A stretch of DNA of 64,000 nucleotides from JAAFHI01 sp039793685. Lineage in GTDB: Bacteria; Acidobacteriota; Blastocatellia; Chloracidobacteriales; Chloracidobacteriaceae. The position numbers were made by a program, and so were the translations under genes. The stretch is from the NCBI GenBank assembly GCA_039793685.1, contig JBDRAL010000070.1, forward strand, positions 28,461 through 92,460. Direction: 5' to 3'. The notes beneath the pieces were generated by a model. That model had not been told where the DNA came from and searched no databases. It was given only the letters and a program-made list of their open reading frames with translations. Positions 33,853-41,770 of the stretch are shown here, in pieces; the first letter of the stretch is position 1; each line of letters opens with the position of its first letter.

Positions 33853-34560
33853 TCAAAGCTGAATCGTGACCGGCGTTTTCATCGCACAGGCAATCCAGAG
33901 TTCTTCGATGTCGGCGTTTTCGAGCGCGACGCAGCCCCACGTCCAGTCCTGACCCGTCCCGCCGCCGTGAATGCCCACTTCGCCGCCGAGACCGGTATTC
34001 CACGGGGGGCGGGATTTCGTCCGGTTGGCCGAAAGAATCTGCTGATATTCGCTTTTGGTGATGAGCTTCTCGCGCAGGCCGCGCTCCGCGTCTTCCTCAT
34101 TGGGATAGCTCAATCCAAGGAAAAGGTGGAATTTGCTCAGGTCGTTCCGGGTGCAGACGTAAAACTCTCCCTCGGGTGTGCGGTGGTCGCCCTGACGGAA
34201 TTTGTCGAGTTCCGGGTCCGCGCCGAGCGCGACGGTATAGGACTGAACCAGCTTGTCTTCCGCCCAGAGTTCCAGCCGCCGGGCCTTTTTGAAGACCTTG
34301 AGTCGGGTTGATTGAAGCGGCCAGGCGACACCGGCCTTTTGGGCGGCGTCCTTCAGTCTGGTTTCCGCCGTTCCGGATGGCGCGACCCGCTGAGTTTTGA
34401 CCGGTTGCGGGGCATTGTTGCCCGGTGATGATTTCTTTTCCGGCATGGATTTGGCTCCGGCGCACCCGGCAAGCAGCAGAAAAGCCAGAAAAATCAACCC
34501 CGGCGGTTTACGCCGTCGCTGCCCCCCGTGTAGATTTTTCCCGCATCGATCGCTTCGCAT
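33853..34560 (-). CDS. L,D-transpeptidase (YkuD-type) lipoprotein
   Basis: The 235-residue protein has a basic N-terminus and a lipobox (FLLLAGC), so it is anchored in a membrane as a lipoprotein. The catalytic YkuD motif H-G-x(n)-T-x-G-C is in IHGGGTGQDWTWGCVALEN, with Cys as nucleophile. The strand LKVFKKARRLELWAEDKLVQ and HRTPEGEFYV are the usual fold marks. It would make 3-3 peptidoglycan cross-links or attach proteins to the wall. AGGAG lies nine bases before the ATG. It is divergent from the phosphatase gene at 34609. Confidence 0.9.
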   Translation of the reverse strand: MRSDRCGKNLHGGQRRRKPPGLIFLAFLLLAGCAGAKSMPEKKSSPGNNAPQPVKTQRVAPSGTAETRLKDAAQKAGVAWPLQSTRLKVFKKARRLELWAEDKLVQSYTVALGADPELDKFRQGDHRTPEGEFYVCTRNDLSKFHLFLGLSYPNEEDAERGLREKLITKSEYQQILSANRTKSRPPWNTGLGGEVGIHGGGTGQDWTWGCVALENADIEELWIACAMKTPVTIQL

Positions 34561-34608
34561 TGCCGCCCTCTCCTGAAGTGAAAATATGTGAAAGGAACTC
34601 CGCGTACG

Positions 34609-35091
34609 ATGATTCGCGTGCTGTTCGTGTGTACCGCCAATATCTGCCGTTCGCCGATGGCGGAAGGAATTTTCAAGAAACTGGTCGCCGAATCGGGGCT
34701 GGGCGGAATGGTCGAAGCCGATTCGGCCGGAACGTCGGCCATGCGGCTCAATGAACCCCCCGACCCCCGGACCCAGCGCACCGCGCTCCGGTACGGAATC
34801 GACGTTTCCGCGTTGCGGTCCCGCGAACTGCGTCGGACCGACTACGAACAGTTCGACTATCTTTTAGCGATGGATCGCACCAATTACAACTATCTGCGGT
34901 CGCTCTGTCCGAAGGGGATGGAAGGCAAAATCTACATGACGCTGGAGTTCGCGCCGTTCGACGATCTCTCGGAGGTTCCCGACCCCTACACCGCTGGAGA
35001 GGAAGGCTTCGACATCGTGTTTCAGGTCCTTCAGGTCGCCACCCGCGGCCTGCTGGCGCACATCCGGAAAACCAACCTGCTTCCGGCCTGA
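34609..35091 (+). CDS. Low-molecular-weight protein tyrosine phosphatase / arsenate reductase-like
   Basis: The 160-residue protein opens with VLFVCTANICRSPMAEGIFKK, containing the C-x5-R-S phosphate loop (CTANICRS). VPDPYTAGEEGFD near the end supplies the general-acid Asp in DPY. This DPY-type LMW-PTP usually dephosphorylates tyrosine on exopolysaccharide-regulating kinases. The DP-Y with a Cys loop excludes most arsenate reductases. The ATG at 34609 is preferred over the GTG at 34588. It precedes tRNA-Pro. Confidence 0.9.
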   Translation: MIRVLFVCTANICRSPMAEGIFKKLVAESGLGGMVEADSAGTSAMRLNEPPDPRTQRTALRYGIDVSALRSRELRRTDYEQFDYLLAMDRTNYNYLRSLCPKGMEGKIYMTLEFAPFDDLSEVPDPYTAGEEGFDIVFQVLQVATRGLLAHIRKTNLLPA

Positions 35092-35116
35092 CCGGGTTCG
35101 TGAATTTCCGTCAGGC

Positions 35117-35146
35117 TTGACTTTACGGAGTCAAGTTCACTACAAA
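35117..35146 (+). promoter_or_regulatory. Candidate promoter of tRNA-Pro
   Basis: TTGACT at 35117-35122 and TACAAA at 35141-35146 are separated by 18 bases, about 25 bases upstream of the tRNA. The TTGACT also pairs with AGTCAAG nearby. Confidence 0.4.
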
Positions 35147-35170
35147 CGATGATTGGCGATTTTCCCATGT

Positions 35171-35247
35171 CGGGGCGTGGCTCAGCCTGGTAGAGCATTC
35201 GCTTTGGGAGCGAAGGGTCGCAGGTTCAAATCCTGCCGCCCCGACCA
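35171..35247 (+). tRNA. tRNA-Pro (anticodon TGG)
   Basis: A 77-base cloverleaf: acceptor CGGGGCG/CGCCCCG, D arm GCTC-AGCCTGGTAG-AGC, anticodon stem TTCGC/GCGAA with loop TTTGGGA (anticodon TGG), T arm GCAGG-TTCAAAT-CCTGC. The final ACCA encodes the CCA end. Confidence 0.95.
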
Positions 35248-35345
35248 ATCAAACTCAGTTTTATTCAGAGTTTCAGGTTCAAGGGGCGAGGTCGTACACA
35301 CGCCGCCGGTCTTGAAATCCGAATCTCGGACATCTCCCGGAACCG

Positions 35346-36011
35346 ATGACCATTTCGACCCTTGCCGCGCCGTTCCTGAAAACCATTACACAAAAACTGG
35401 AAGCGTTCGGCTGGTGGCTCGCCGGATTCGGTCTGTTCGGCGTCTTTGCGCTGATGATGATCGACTCGCTCGTGCCGCTCGTCGGCGTGCCCGAACTGGC
35501 GCTCGTCGCCCTGATTCTCGACAAGCCGGGGCTTTGGATTTTCGCCGCCTGCATGGCGGCCCTCGGCTCGACCACCGGTTCGCTTATTTTCTACAGTTTC
35601 GTCCGGCTGGCCGGTCAGCGGTTCGCGAATTCGATTCCCGCCGCCCGCCGGGCCAAAATCGAGGGGCTGATTCGGCGGTACGACATTCTGATCCTGATCG
35701 GCGCGGCGGTGATGCCGCCCCCGTTTCCGTTCAAGCCGTTCGTCATCTGCGCGGGACTGATTGACTTCAAGTGGTGGCGGCTGTTCGTCGGCCTGCTCGT
35801 CGGACGCCTGGTTCGCTACGCCATCCTGTCTTTTCTGGCCGTTCGGTACGGCAAGGAAGCGCTCGACATCATCCGGCACAACGCGGGCTGGTTTTTCCTC
35901 GGCGTGGGCGTACTCACCCTGATCATCGTCGCCTACAATCTTTTTTCCCGGCGGGGAAACGATGAGACCTCGGAAAGCGCCGCCGGAAGCGCCCGTCCGC
36001 AGGACGCCTGA
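35346..36011 (+). CDS. VTT/DedA-family membrane protein
   Basis: The 221-residue integral membrane protein has about five hydrophobic segments. The pattern FGVFALMMIDSLVPLVGVPELALVALI and the paired re-entrant-like loops (GSTTGSLIFYSFVRLAGQRF and FKPFVICAGLIDFKWWRLFVGLLVGRLVRY) fits the VTT (SNARE-associated/DedA) family. Family members help flip or recycle lipid carriers, though the role in this organism is unknown. The C-terminal 20 residues are polar. It is followed 20 bases later by the gene at 36032, so the two are probably co-transcribed. Confidence 0.82.
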   Translation: MTISTLAAPFLKTITQKLEAFGWWLAGFGLFGVFALMMIDSLVPLVGVPELALVALILDKPGLWIFAACMAALGSTTGSLIFYSFVRLAGQRFANSIPAARRAKIEGLIRRYDILILIGAAVMPPPFPFKPFVICAGLIDFKWWRLFVGLLVGRLVRYAILSFLAVRYGKEALDIIRHNAGWFFLGVGVLTLIIVAYNLFSRRGNDETSESAAGSARPQDA

Positions 36012-36031
36012 CTGGTCCCGGAGAACGGCAG

Positions 36032-36427
36032 ATGGGCAACCTGTTCCGCTACGGCTGTTCGACGTTTCTGGTTCTTGGCGGGGCGATTCTCGCCTTTCTG
36101 GCCTGTTTCGACGCGTTTCGGGCGGAACGCAACTGGCTCGCCATCGGCCTGATGCTGGTCGTCGGGGTCGGCGCGTTTCTGGGCGGAACAGCGGTCATTG
36201 AAATTTCAAACGCGCGGGTCCGGCGCGCGGGCGAGGCGGACGCGCTGACGCGCCTACCGATTCTCGCCGCCGAACATGGCGTCGTGACCGCGCGCATGCT
36301 TTACGATCTGACTTCCCTGAGTACGATTCAGGCCACCCGGTTTCTCGAACGGCTGGCCGACAGCGGAAAACTCGAACGCGTCCCGCGGGGCGCCGAGTGG
36401 GGATACCGGCTCAGGAATGATGAATGA
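36032..36427 (+). CDS. Two-TM protein with C-terminal winged-helix-like domain
   Basis: The 131-residue protein starts with two hydrophobic segments (STFLVLGGAILAFLACF and WLAIGLMLVVGVGAFLGG). A cytosolic part follows with a helix-turn-helix look (ILAAEHGVVTARMLYDLTSLSTIQATRFLERLADSGKLERVPRG). Winged-helix and MarR-like regulators share this pattern (LxxLxxxGxLxR). It may bind DNA while tethered to the membrane. No target is known. The last codons (LRNDE) are encoded by an AATGATG heptad repeat. Confidence 0.6.
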   Translation: MGNLFRYGCSTFLVLGGAILAFLACFDAFRAERNWLAIGLMLVVGVGAFLGGTAVIEISNARVRRAGEADALTRLPILAAEHGVVTARMLYDLTSLSTIQATRFLERLADSGKLERVPRGAEWGYRLRNDE

Positions 36428-36493
36428 TGAACGCGGAACGATGAAATCGCGCCGCTTCGATCCCCGGAACTTTCGGGATTCATTCATCGTACG
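36414..36493. repeat. Heptad-repeat locus (AATGATG type)
   Basis: AATGATG-AATGATG-AACGCGG-AACGATG (from 36416) covers the stop of the preceding gene. TTCATTCATCGT at 36479-36490 is a short reverse complement and leads into the 19-bp shared sequence. The remaining gap to 36646 has no gene. Confidence 0.7.
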
Positions 36494-36505
36494 CGCGCGA
36501 TCCTT
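36487..36505. repeat. Second copy of the 19-bp shared sequence
   Basis: TCGTACGCGCGCGATCCTT, identical to 2380-2398, is followed by AATATATAGG. It lies about 140 bases upstream of the isocitrate-type dehydrogenase gene. Confidence 0.5.
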
Positions 36506-36646
36506 AATATATAGGCGGTTTCTCCGACCGCATCGGTTGAAGTTCATTCCCGAGCGGCTTCCCGGAAAGCCACACCCGCCTTCGTTCAATTGACCACTCG
36601 GGCAACCGGCACGTCTCGATTCCCAAATTTTCCTCCTTCCTCAGCC

Positions 36647-37657
36647 ATGAAACACACGATCACCCTGATTCCGGGGGACGGCATCGGTCCCGAAGTGACC
36701 GCCGCCACCCTGCGCGTCATCGCCGCCGCCGGCGTTGAAATCGAATGGGAGCGCTATTCCGCCGGGGCCGAAGCCCTTGGCGAATACGGCACCCCGCTTC
36801 CCGAACAACTGCTGTCGTCCATCAAGCGGACGCACGTCGCCCTCAAGGGGCCGGTCACCACGCCGGTCGGTACGGGATTCACGAGCGTCAATGTCGGATT
36901 GCGAAAAGCACTCGACCTGTACGCCAACGTCCGCCCGATTAAATCCATCCCCGGCGTGAAGTCACGCTATGAAAACATCGACCTCGTCATCGTCCGGGAG
37001 AACACGGAAGACCTCTATTCCGGCCTTGAACACGTCGTCGTTCCCGGCGTCGTGGAAAGCCTGAAGGTCATTACCGAGCGCGCCAGCACGCGCATCGCGC
37101 GGTTCGCCTGCGAGTACGCCCGGAAGAACAAGCGCAAGAAAGTCACCGCCGTTCACAAGGCGAACATCATGAAGCTGTCCGACGGGCTGTTTCTGGACTG
37201 CTTCCGCAAGGTTGCCGAGCACTATCCGGAAGTTCATCCGAACGACAAGATCGTGGATAACGCCTGCATGCAACTCGTGATGTACCCCGAGCAGTTCGAC
37301 GTGATGCTGATGGAGAATCTCTACGGGGACATTCTTTCGGACCTCGCGACCGGACTGGTCGGCGGTCTTGGCGTCGTGCCGGGGGCGAATCTCGGCGACA
37401 ACATGGCCGTGTTCGAGGCTGTTCACGGCAGCGCGCCCGACATCGCCGGACGCGGGCTGGCCAACCCGACGGCACTCATCATGACGGCCTGCATGATGCT
37501 CCGCCACATCAGCGAGGGCGCGGCGGCGGACCGTATCGAATCGGCGCTGTTCGCGGTTCTCGCCGAGGGAACAACCGTGACGCCCGACCTCGGCGGCACG
37601 GCAAGCACGACGCAGTTTACGGAAGCCATCGCCGCGCGGATTCCCCCGGTGGAATAG
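36647..37657 (+). CDS. NAD-type isocitrate/isopropylmalate dehydrogenase family enzyme
   Basis: The 336-residue protein has the beta-decarboxylating dehydrogenase marks ITLIPGDGIGPEVT, LKGPVTTPVG, SVNVGLRKALDLYANVRP, VIVRENTEDLYSGLEH, TAVHKANIMKLSDGLFLDC, ENLYGDILSDLATGLVGGLG and AVFEAVHGSAPDIAG. TEDLYSGLEH and the short length point to NAD-isocitrate dehydrogenase (IDH3-like) rather than LeuB. It would make 2-oxoglutarate in the TCA cycle. The start is the ATG at 36647; the extension to 36590 has no homology. A terminator follows. Confidence 0.88.
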   Translation: MKHTITLIPGDGIGPEVTAATLRVIAAAGVEIEWERYSAGAEALGEYGTPLPEQLLSSIKRTHVALKGPVTTPVGTGFTSVNVGLRKALDLYANVRPIKSIPGVKSRYENIDLVIVRENTEDLYSGLEHVVVPGVVESLKVITERASTRIARFACEYARKNKRKKVTAVHKANIMKLSDGLFLDCFRKVAEHYPEVHPNDKIVDNACMQLVMYPEQFDVMLMENLYGDILSDLATGLVGGLGVVPGANLGDNMAVFEAVHGSAPDIAGRGLANPTALIMTACMMLRHISEGAAADRIESALFAVLAEGTTVTPDLGGTASTTQFTEAIAARIPPVE

Positions 37658-37685
37658 GTCAAAATCCTGAAAAAATCCTCATAAA

Positions 37686-37726
37686 GCGGGTAAGTGGCCC
37701 TTTCACGGTCACTTACCCGCTTTTTT
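37686..37726 (+). terminator. Rho-independent terminator
   Basis: An 11-bp stem GCGGGTAAGTG / CACTTACCCGC with a 13-base loop is followed by TTTTTT. It ends the dehydrogenase transcript. Confidence 0.9.
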
Positions 37727-37827
37727 CATGGGTGTTTTCTTCCAGTCGAACCTTTCCAAAATGCTTCGGGGCAGGTAATCTTGGCGGGAATTCCGACGCA
37801 CATTTCGAAAGGCGACCGTGACGACCT

Positions 37828-38574
37828 ATGGCGGACACGATGGACCAGACCATGCGGCTTGACCGCGTGCAGATCAAAACGTCCGAGGGGGCGTATGCCA
37901 CGTTGATTCTGCTTCAGGACGGAAAATTTCGCGGAACGGTCGTGCTCGACAATGTCAGTACCATCATCGGTCGGAGTAAAAACTGTACGGTGTCGCTTGA
38001 AACCGACACGGTTGCTTCGCGCGAACACGCCAAAGTCCGGCTGGACCTTGAAGGACCGGGCGGGCGACGGCAGTACCTGCTTTCCGATCTCGGCAGTACC
38101 AATGGGACCTATCTCAACGGAAAGAAAATCGATCCCAATCAGGAAGTCCTGCTGGCGGACGGCGACCGGTTCGTGGTGGGGCAACATACCTTCAATTTCG
38201 CCTCGCCGGATGCCTCCGCGGAGAAATTCCTGACCGGCAACATCAGCCAGATCACCATTTTCGACCTGATTCAGATCGTGGAAACGAATCAGTTGACGGC
38301 GACGCTCTCGATTCGTGCGCCGCAGCGGACCGGTCGGCTGTTTTTCAACAGCGGACTGATTGTCGACTGCGAAGTGGAAGGGAAGCGTGGTACCGAAGCC
38401 TTCAAGGAACTGGTTGGTTTCACCGAGGGATTTTTTGAAATTGAGCGGTCGGAAACCGATTTCCCGAAAGTCATCGACGCATACAGCAATACCAATTTGA
38501 CCCTCGACACCCTCCGTGAACTCGACGAAGCGAACGCCGCCGAAAACGGCGAGTTCGACGAAGACGCGTTGTAG
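37828..38574 (+). CDS. FHA + DUF4388 regulatory protein
   Basis: The 248-residue protein has an FHA domain (about 25-125), with IIGRSKNCTVSLETDTVASREHAKV and DLGSTNGTYLNGKKI holding the Gly-Arg, Ser-x-x-His and Asn residues that read phospho-threonine. A DUF4388 (PATAN-like) domain follows (GNISQITIFDLIQIVETNQL, GRLFFNSGLIVDCEVEGKRG). It probably links Ser/Thr kinase signals to protein partners; several STPKs are encoded in the window. The C-terminus is acidic (NAAENGEFDEDAL). Its stop abuts a heptad palindrome and it is convergent with tsaE. Confidence 0.88.
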   Translation: MADTMDQTMRLDRVQIKTSEGAYATLILLQDGKFRGTVVLDNVSTIIGRSKNCTVSLETDTVASREHAKVRLDLEGPGGRRQYLLSDLGSTNGTYLNGKKIDPNQEVLLADGDRFVVGQHTFNFASPDASAEKFLTGNISQITIFDLIQIVETNQLTATLSIRAPQRTGRLFFNSGLIVDCEVEGKRGTEAFKELVGFTEGFFEIERSETDFPKVIDAYSNTNLTLDTLRELDEANAAENGEFDEDAL

Positions 38575-38652
38575 TCGTCAGTGGCCAGTGTGGTTAGTAA
38601 AAACTCCCAGTTTCTTACTGGCCACTGGCCACTGGCCACTGACGACTGATGA
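38574..38652. repeat. Heptad-repeat palindrome (CACTGGC type) between convergent genes
   Basis: The left arm 38574-38599 (GTCGTCAGTGGCCAGTG) starts one base after the stop codon of the FHA gene. The right arm 38613-38646 (CACTGGC-CACTGGC-CACTGAC-GAC) is its reverse complement. The right arm encodes the C-terminal SRQWPVASGQ of tsaE and its stop. Confidence 0.9.
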
Positions 38653-39091
38653 TGATTTCCCGCTCCGTGTCGTCCGTAATCCGGATTGAAACGGCAAAGG
38701 CGTTCGGCCACGGGAAATTCGGGAGTCGCTCGCTCCACTCAACCGCCACCACGCCCGGTTCTTCCAGCATTTCATCCAGTCCGAGCGCCTCGGCGATTCC
38801 TCCGCCTTCCGGAAGGCGGTAGAGGTCGAGGTGGCGGAACATTCCACCTTCAAATCGAAATTCGTTCACGAGCGTGAAGGTCGGGCTGTTGACCTCTTCC
38901 GGGTCCACGCCCAGGGCCTCGGCCAACCCCTGTGCAAAATGGGTTTTTCCCGCGCCGAGATCGCCGCTGAGCAGGATGGTGAAGGGATATGTCCGGGCCA
39001 ATTCCCGAATGGTCCGTCCGAGTTCGACCCCGACAGCCCTCGTTTCTTCCGGTGAATGGGTCGTCCGACGTGTTTCCGGTGCGTTCATCAT
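38615..39091 (-). CDS. tsaE: tRNA t6A biosynthesis ATPase
   Basis: The 158-residue ATPase works with TsaB and TsaD to make N6-threonylcarbamoyladenosine on tRNAs reading ANN codons. Walker A is SGDLGAGKTHFAQGL. The switch region is NSPTFTLVNEF, and HLDLYRL is the expected acidic strand. An alternative start is three bases downstream. The C-terminal dozen residues (IIISRQWPVASGQ) are translated from heptad repeat DNA, so the natural tail has been replaced or lengthened. It is convergent with the FHA gene. Confidence 0.93.
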   Translation of the reverse strand: MMNAPETRRTTHSPEETRAVGVELGRTIRELARTYPFTILLSGDLGAGKTHFAQGLAEALGVDPEEVNSPTFTLVNEFRFEGGMFRHLDLYRLPEGGGIAEALGLDEMLEEPGVVAVEWSERLPNFPWPNAFAVSIRITDDTEREIIISRQWPVASGQ

Positions 39092-39101
39092 TGGGAGTCG
39101 T

Positions 39102-39137
39102 GAAAAGAAAAAGGGGCAAGCCTTGTGGGCCTGCCCC
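39102..39137 (-). terminator. Terminator of the OmpA-family gene
   Basis: On the minus strand GGGGCAGGCCCACAAGGCTT then GCCCC forms a bulged stem followed by TTTTTCTTTT, 24 bases past the stop. Confidence 0.8.
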
Positions 39138-39160
39138 GATTGGTAAGAAGTGGAAACCGA

Positions 39161-41311
39161 CTATTCGGGGCGCTGGGCGCCTTCCGGCACGACCGTGATG
39201 GTCACGCGACGGTTGTTGCCACCGGGCGCCTGAGCGGCGCGCTGGTCGTTGAAGGTACGGATTTCGATGCGTCGGTCGTCAATGCCCTTGCTGATCAAGT
39301 AGGCCTTGACGCCTTCGGCGCGCTTCTGAGCCGTGCCCTTGCGCTCGCCCTTCTCGGAGTGGCCGTCGATGATGACGACCGCCGTCGGGTCGGACTGGAG
39401 GCGGGGGATTACCTGCGTATCAAGCTGGGCCTTGCACTGGTTGTCGGTGCGGGCGATGTTGCGCTTGAACGGCTGGTTCGGGAACGTTCCGTCACACGCG
39501 AGCGAGTAGGCCTGCGGCGGCGGGGGCGGCGAGAGAATTTCAACCGAGGTCGAAGCTTCACCCGTGCACTTGCCGTCGTTGACCGTCACGTTCACGACCA
39601 CGCGACCGGCCGAGAGGCCCTTCGTGTTGAGCGTGACGTTCGGGCCGCTGCCTTCGATGCTGCCGGCCGAGGTGGACCAGGTGTAGGTCAACTGGTCGTT
39701 GTTGGCATCCTGACCAACGGCCGTCAGGGCGACGCCGGTTTCGGAGCCTTCCTTGATCTGCGCCGGCGAGGCGGAGACCGAAACGGTCGGGCAGATGTTG
39801 CCTTCCTTGATGTTGACACCGAGCGACGCGGTCGCCGTGGCGCAGCAGGTGTCGGCGACGGTCACCGTGATGGTGGCCGGGCCGGTCTTGCCGGCGGGCG
39901 GCGTGTAGGTCACGTTCGGGCCGGAACCCGAGATCGTGCCGAGGCTGGCCGTCCAGTTGTAATTGAGGGTCGTGTCGTTGGCATCCGAGTCGCTGGCGGT
40001 GGCCGTCAGGCGGATGCTGTCGCCATTGCCTTCGGTCACGTCCGTCTTGTCGGACGAAAGCGTAACCGTCGGGGCCGTGTTCAGTTTGCAGGGATCAACC
40101 GCGACGACTTCCTTGCGACGGTAGCCGATGACCGCGTTGATCACGAAGCCGTTGACATCACCGCCGTTGCGGCGTTCGTTGGACTGGTTGATGAACCGAC
40201 GCCACGCGCCACCGAAGCTGAAGTGGGTCTTGTGCTTGTTGCCGAAAGGCGTGAAGCGCGCGCCGACCGTGAGATCGATCGGGTTGACCGGGTTCAGGTT
40301 CGGGGTACCGCTGCCGAAGTACACGTTCGACGTCAGTTCGGAGATGATCTGGAAGTACTGATTGACCGGAACATCCAGACCGACCGAAGCGATGAACTTG
40401 TTGCGGCGGTCGAGGTACTTGATGCCACCCGCATCCGGATCGCCCGTCTTCACGACGCCGACGTTGGTGCTGATGCTGAAGCGGCCGAAGCGCGGGGTCA
40501 CCGCGAGAATCGCGCCGTAATCAACTGCGCCCGCGCCGCTGCCACGGACCGTCCCGTTGCCACGGTTGCGGAACACCCCGTTGTCGAACGAGGTCGGGAT
40601 TTCAACGAAGCCGATGAGGGCCACACCGAAGCGGCGTTCGGGGCCGGTGAAACGATACTTCACACCGAGCGTCGTGTTGCCGCTGGTGTATTCGGAATTT
40701 CCGTAGAACGGGAAATCATTCAGGTAACCCGGCAGGTTGCCGATGAGGCGACGCTGATCGCCCGGCAGGGTCGAGGTCGTCCGGATAACGGTACCCGACT
40801 GGGGCAGACCCGGAAGGACGCCCCCAACGAGCGCGCCCGCGGTGGACGTGTTGGTGACGCTCGGGCCAATCAGGTTCACGAACGGAGCGCCGGCGGAACT
40901 GCCCGGGCCGGCCGGAACCGGACCGGCAAGGACGCCGGGGAAACGCACGTTCGGAAGGAGGAAGCCGCTCAGTTCCTGCGGCTGCTCGGACGTCAACTGC
41001 TGGCGGAAAACCGAGGCGGCGAAGAATTCGAGCCGATCGGTCAGACCGACCGCGCCGCTGACGATTTGCTGGCTGATGTCGACGTTGCCCGGATCGCGGT
41101 CGAAGTTGTTGTAATAAGCGGCAATGTTGAATTCACCACGCTTCAAGGTCGAAGCGTCGTAAACCGTGAACAGCCCGGTCCCGCCGGTGACGGTCGGGTT
41201 CAGCGACCGATCCTGTTCACGCGCCGCGGCCGTTTGCTGCGCTGAGGCCACTCCGCTGCTGAGTAAAACGGAAGCCAGCAGCGCAAGTAAGCTGTTTTTT
41301 CCAAATTTCAT
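39161..41311 (-). CDS. OmpA-family outer-membrane protein with PKD/Ig-like repeats
   Basis: The 716-residue protein starts at the ATG at 41311 with AGGAGG seven bases upstream. The ORF extension to 41512 has no leader features. A signal peptide (LLALLASVLLSSGVASAQ) precedes an about 340-residue beta-rich region of outer-membrane barrel type, rich in alternating strands (TLKRGEFNIAAYYNNF, TTLGVKYRF, GRFSISTNVGVVKTGD). Two or three PKD/cadherin-like Ig repeats follow (VTLSSDKTDVTEGNGDSIRL, DANNDQLTYTWSTSAGS). A C-terminal OmpA domain (VVIIDGHSEKGERKGTAQKR, AYLISKGIDDRRIEI) binds peptidoglycan. It anchors the outer membrane to the wall. Confidence 0.85.
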   Translation of the reverse strand: MKFGKNSLLALLASVLLSSGVASAQQTAAAREQDRSLNPTVTGGTGLFTVYDASTLKRGEFNIAAYYNNFDRDPGNVDISQQIVSGAVGLTDRLEFFAASVFRQQLTSEQPQELSGFLLPNVRFPGVLAGPVPAGPGSSAGAPFVNLIGPSVTNTSTAGALVGGVLPGLPQSGTVIRTTSTLPGDQRRLIGNLPGYLNDFPFYGNSEYTSGNTTLGVKYRFTGPERRFGVALIGFVEIPTSFDNGVFRNRGNGTVRGSGAGAVDYGAILAVTPRFGRFSISTNVGVVKTGDPDAGGIKYLDRRNKFIASVGLDVPVNQYFQIISELTSNVYFGSGTPNLNPVNPIDLTVGARFTPFGNKHKTHFSFGGAWRRFINQSNERRNGGDVNGFVINAVIGYRRKEVVAVDPCKLNTAPTVTLSSDKTDVTEGNGDSIRLTATASDSDANDTTLNYNWTASLGTISGSGPNVTYTPPAGKTGPATITVTVADTCCATATASLGVNIKEGNICPTVSVSASPAQIKEGSETGVALTAVGQDANNDQLTYTWSTSAGSIEGSGPNVTLNTKGLSAGRVVVNVTVNDGKCTGEASTSVEILSPPPPPQAYSLACDGTFPNQPFKRNIARTDNQCKAQLDTQVIPRLQSDPTAVVIIDGHSEKGERKGTAQKRAEGVKAYLISKGIDDRRIEIRTFNDQRAAQAPGGNNRRVTITVVPEGAQRPE

Positions 41312-41443
41312 TCCTTCACCTCCTGGTGATGAAACCAGTTTTTTTCTCGGGATCTCGCCTAAAGCATCGAAAACAACGACGCTGCAATCACTTAAGCGAA
41401 CGCCGGACGAACGCCCCGAGGGGCTTCCAAAAGGCGTACGCTG

Positions 41444-41472
41444 GTTATGTCTTTTGAAATAGAACCTTGCAA
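41444..41472 (-). promoter_or_regulatory. Candidate promoter of the OmpA-family gene
   Basis: On the minus strand TTGCAA and CATAAC are separated by 17 bases, giving a leader of about 125 bases. In that leader CTGGT-TTCATC-ACCAG stands just before the AGGAGG and could gate translation. The remaining gap to 41711 shows one more perfect hairpin (GGTTTTTC ... GAAAAACC near 41588) and nothing coding. Confidence 0.4.
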
Positions 41473-41711
41473 AACTGATTGCAAACGAGTTGCGTGAAAC
41501 TACCACAGGCAACTTGGAAAACCAAAAAATTTCGGCGATTGCGGTTTCCCTTCATTCACATGAGCAATTCCAGTGCCTCGAAGCAGGTTTTTCAGGGATT
41601 CCCGGAAAAACCCCGAAATTGACAAGTTGAACATCATAAAGGAGTTAATCTTCTTCGGCGGGGAGGTTCACGGGATACGAAAAAATGCTGAAAATTCAAA
41701 AAAATGGATTT

Positions 41712-41746
41712 TGAAAAGAGAAAAGGCGGGGGTGTGAACCCCCGCC
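41712..41746 (-). terminator. Terminator of the glutamate dehydrogenase gene
   Basis: A perfect 9-bp stem GGCGGGGGT / ACCCCCGCC with a 4-base loop is followed on the minus strand by TTTTCTCTTTT. Confidence 0.9.
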
Positions 41747-41770
41747 AAATCGTTTCCGGATGAGCCGTGA

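Noticed and set aside
39125..41245. Plus-strand frame of about 700 codons over the OmpA-family gene
   Set aside because: The opposite strand has signal peptide, OmpA domain and ribosome site; this frame has none.
41560..41622. 20-codon frame upstream of the OmpA-family gene on the plus strand
   Set aside because: No ribosome site and no hydrophobic or conserved character.
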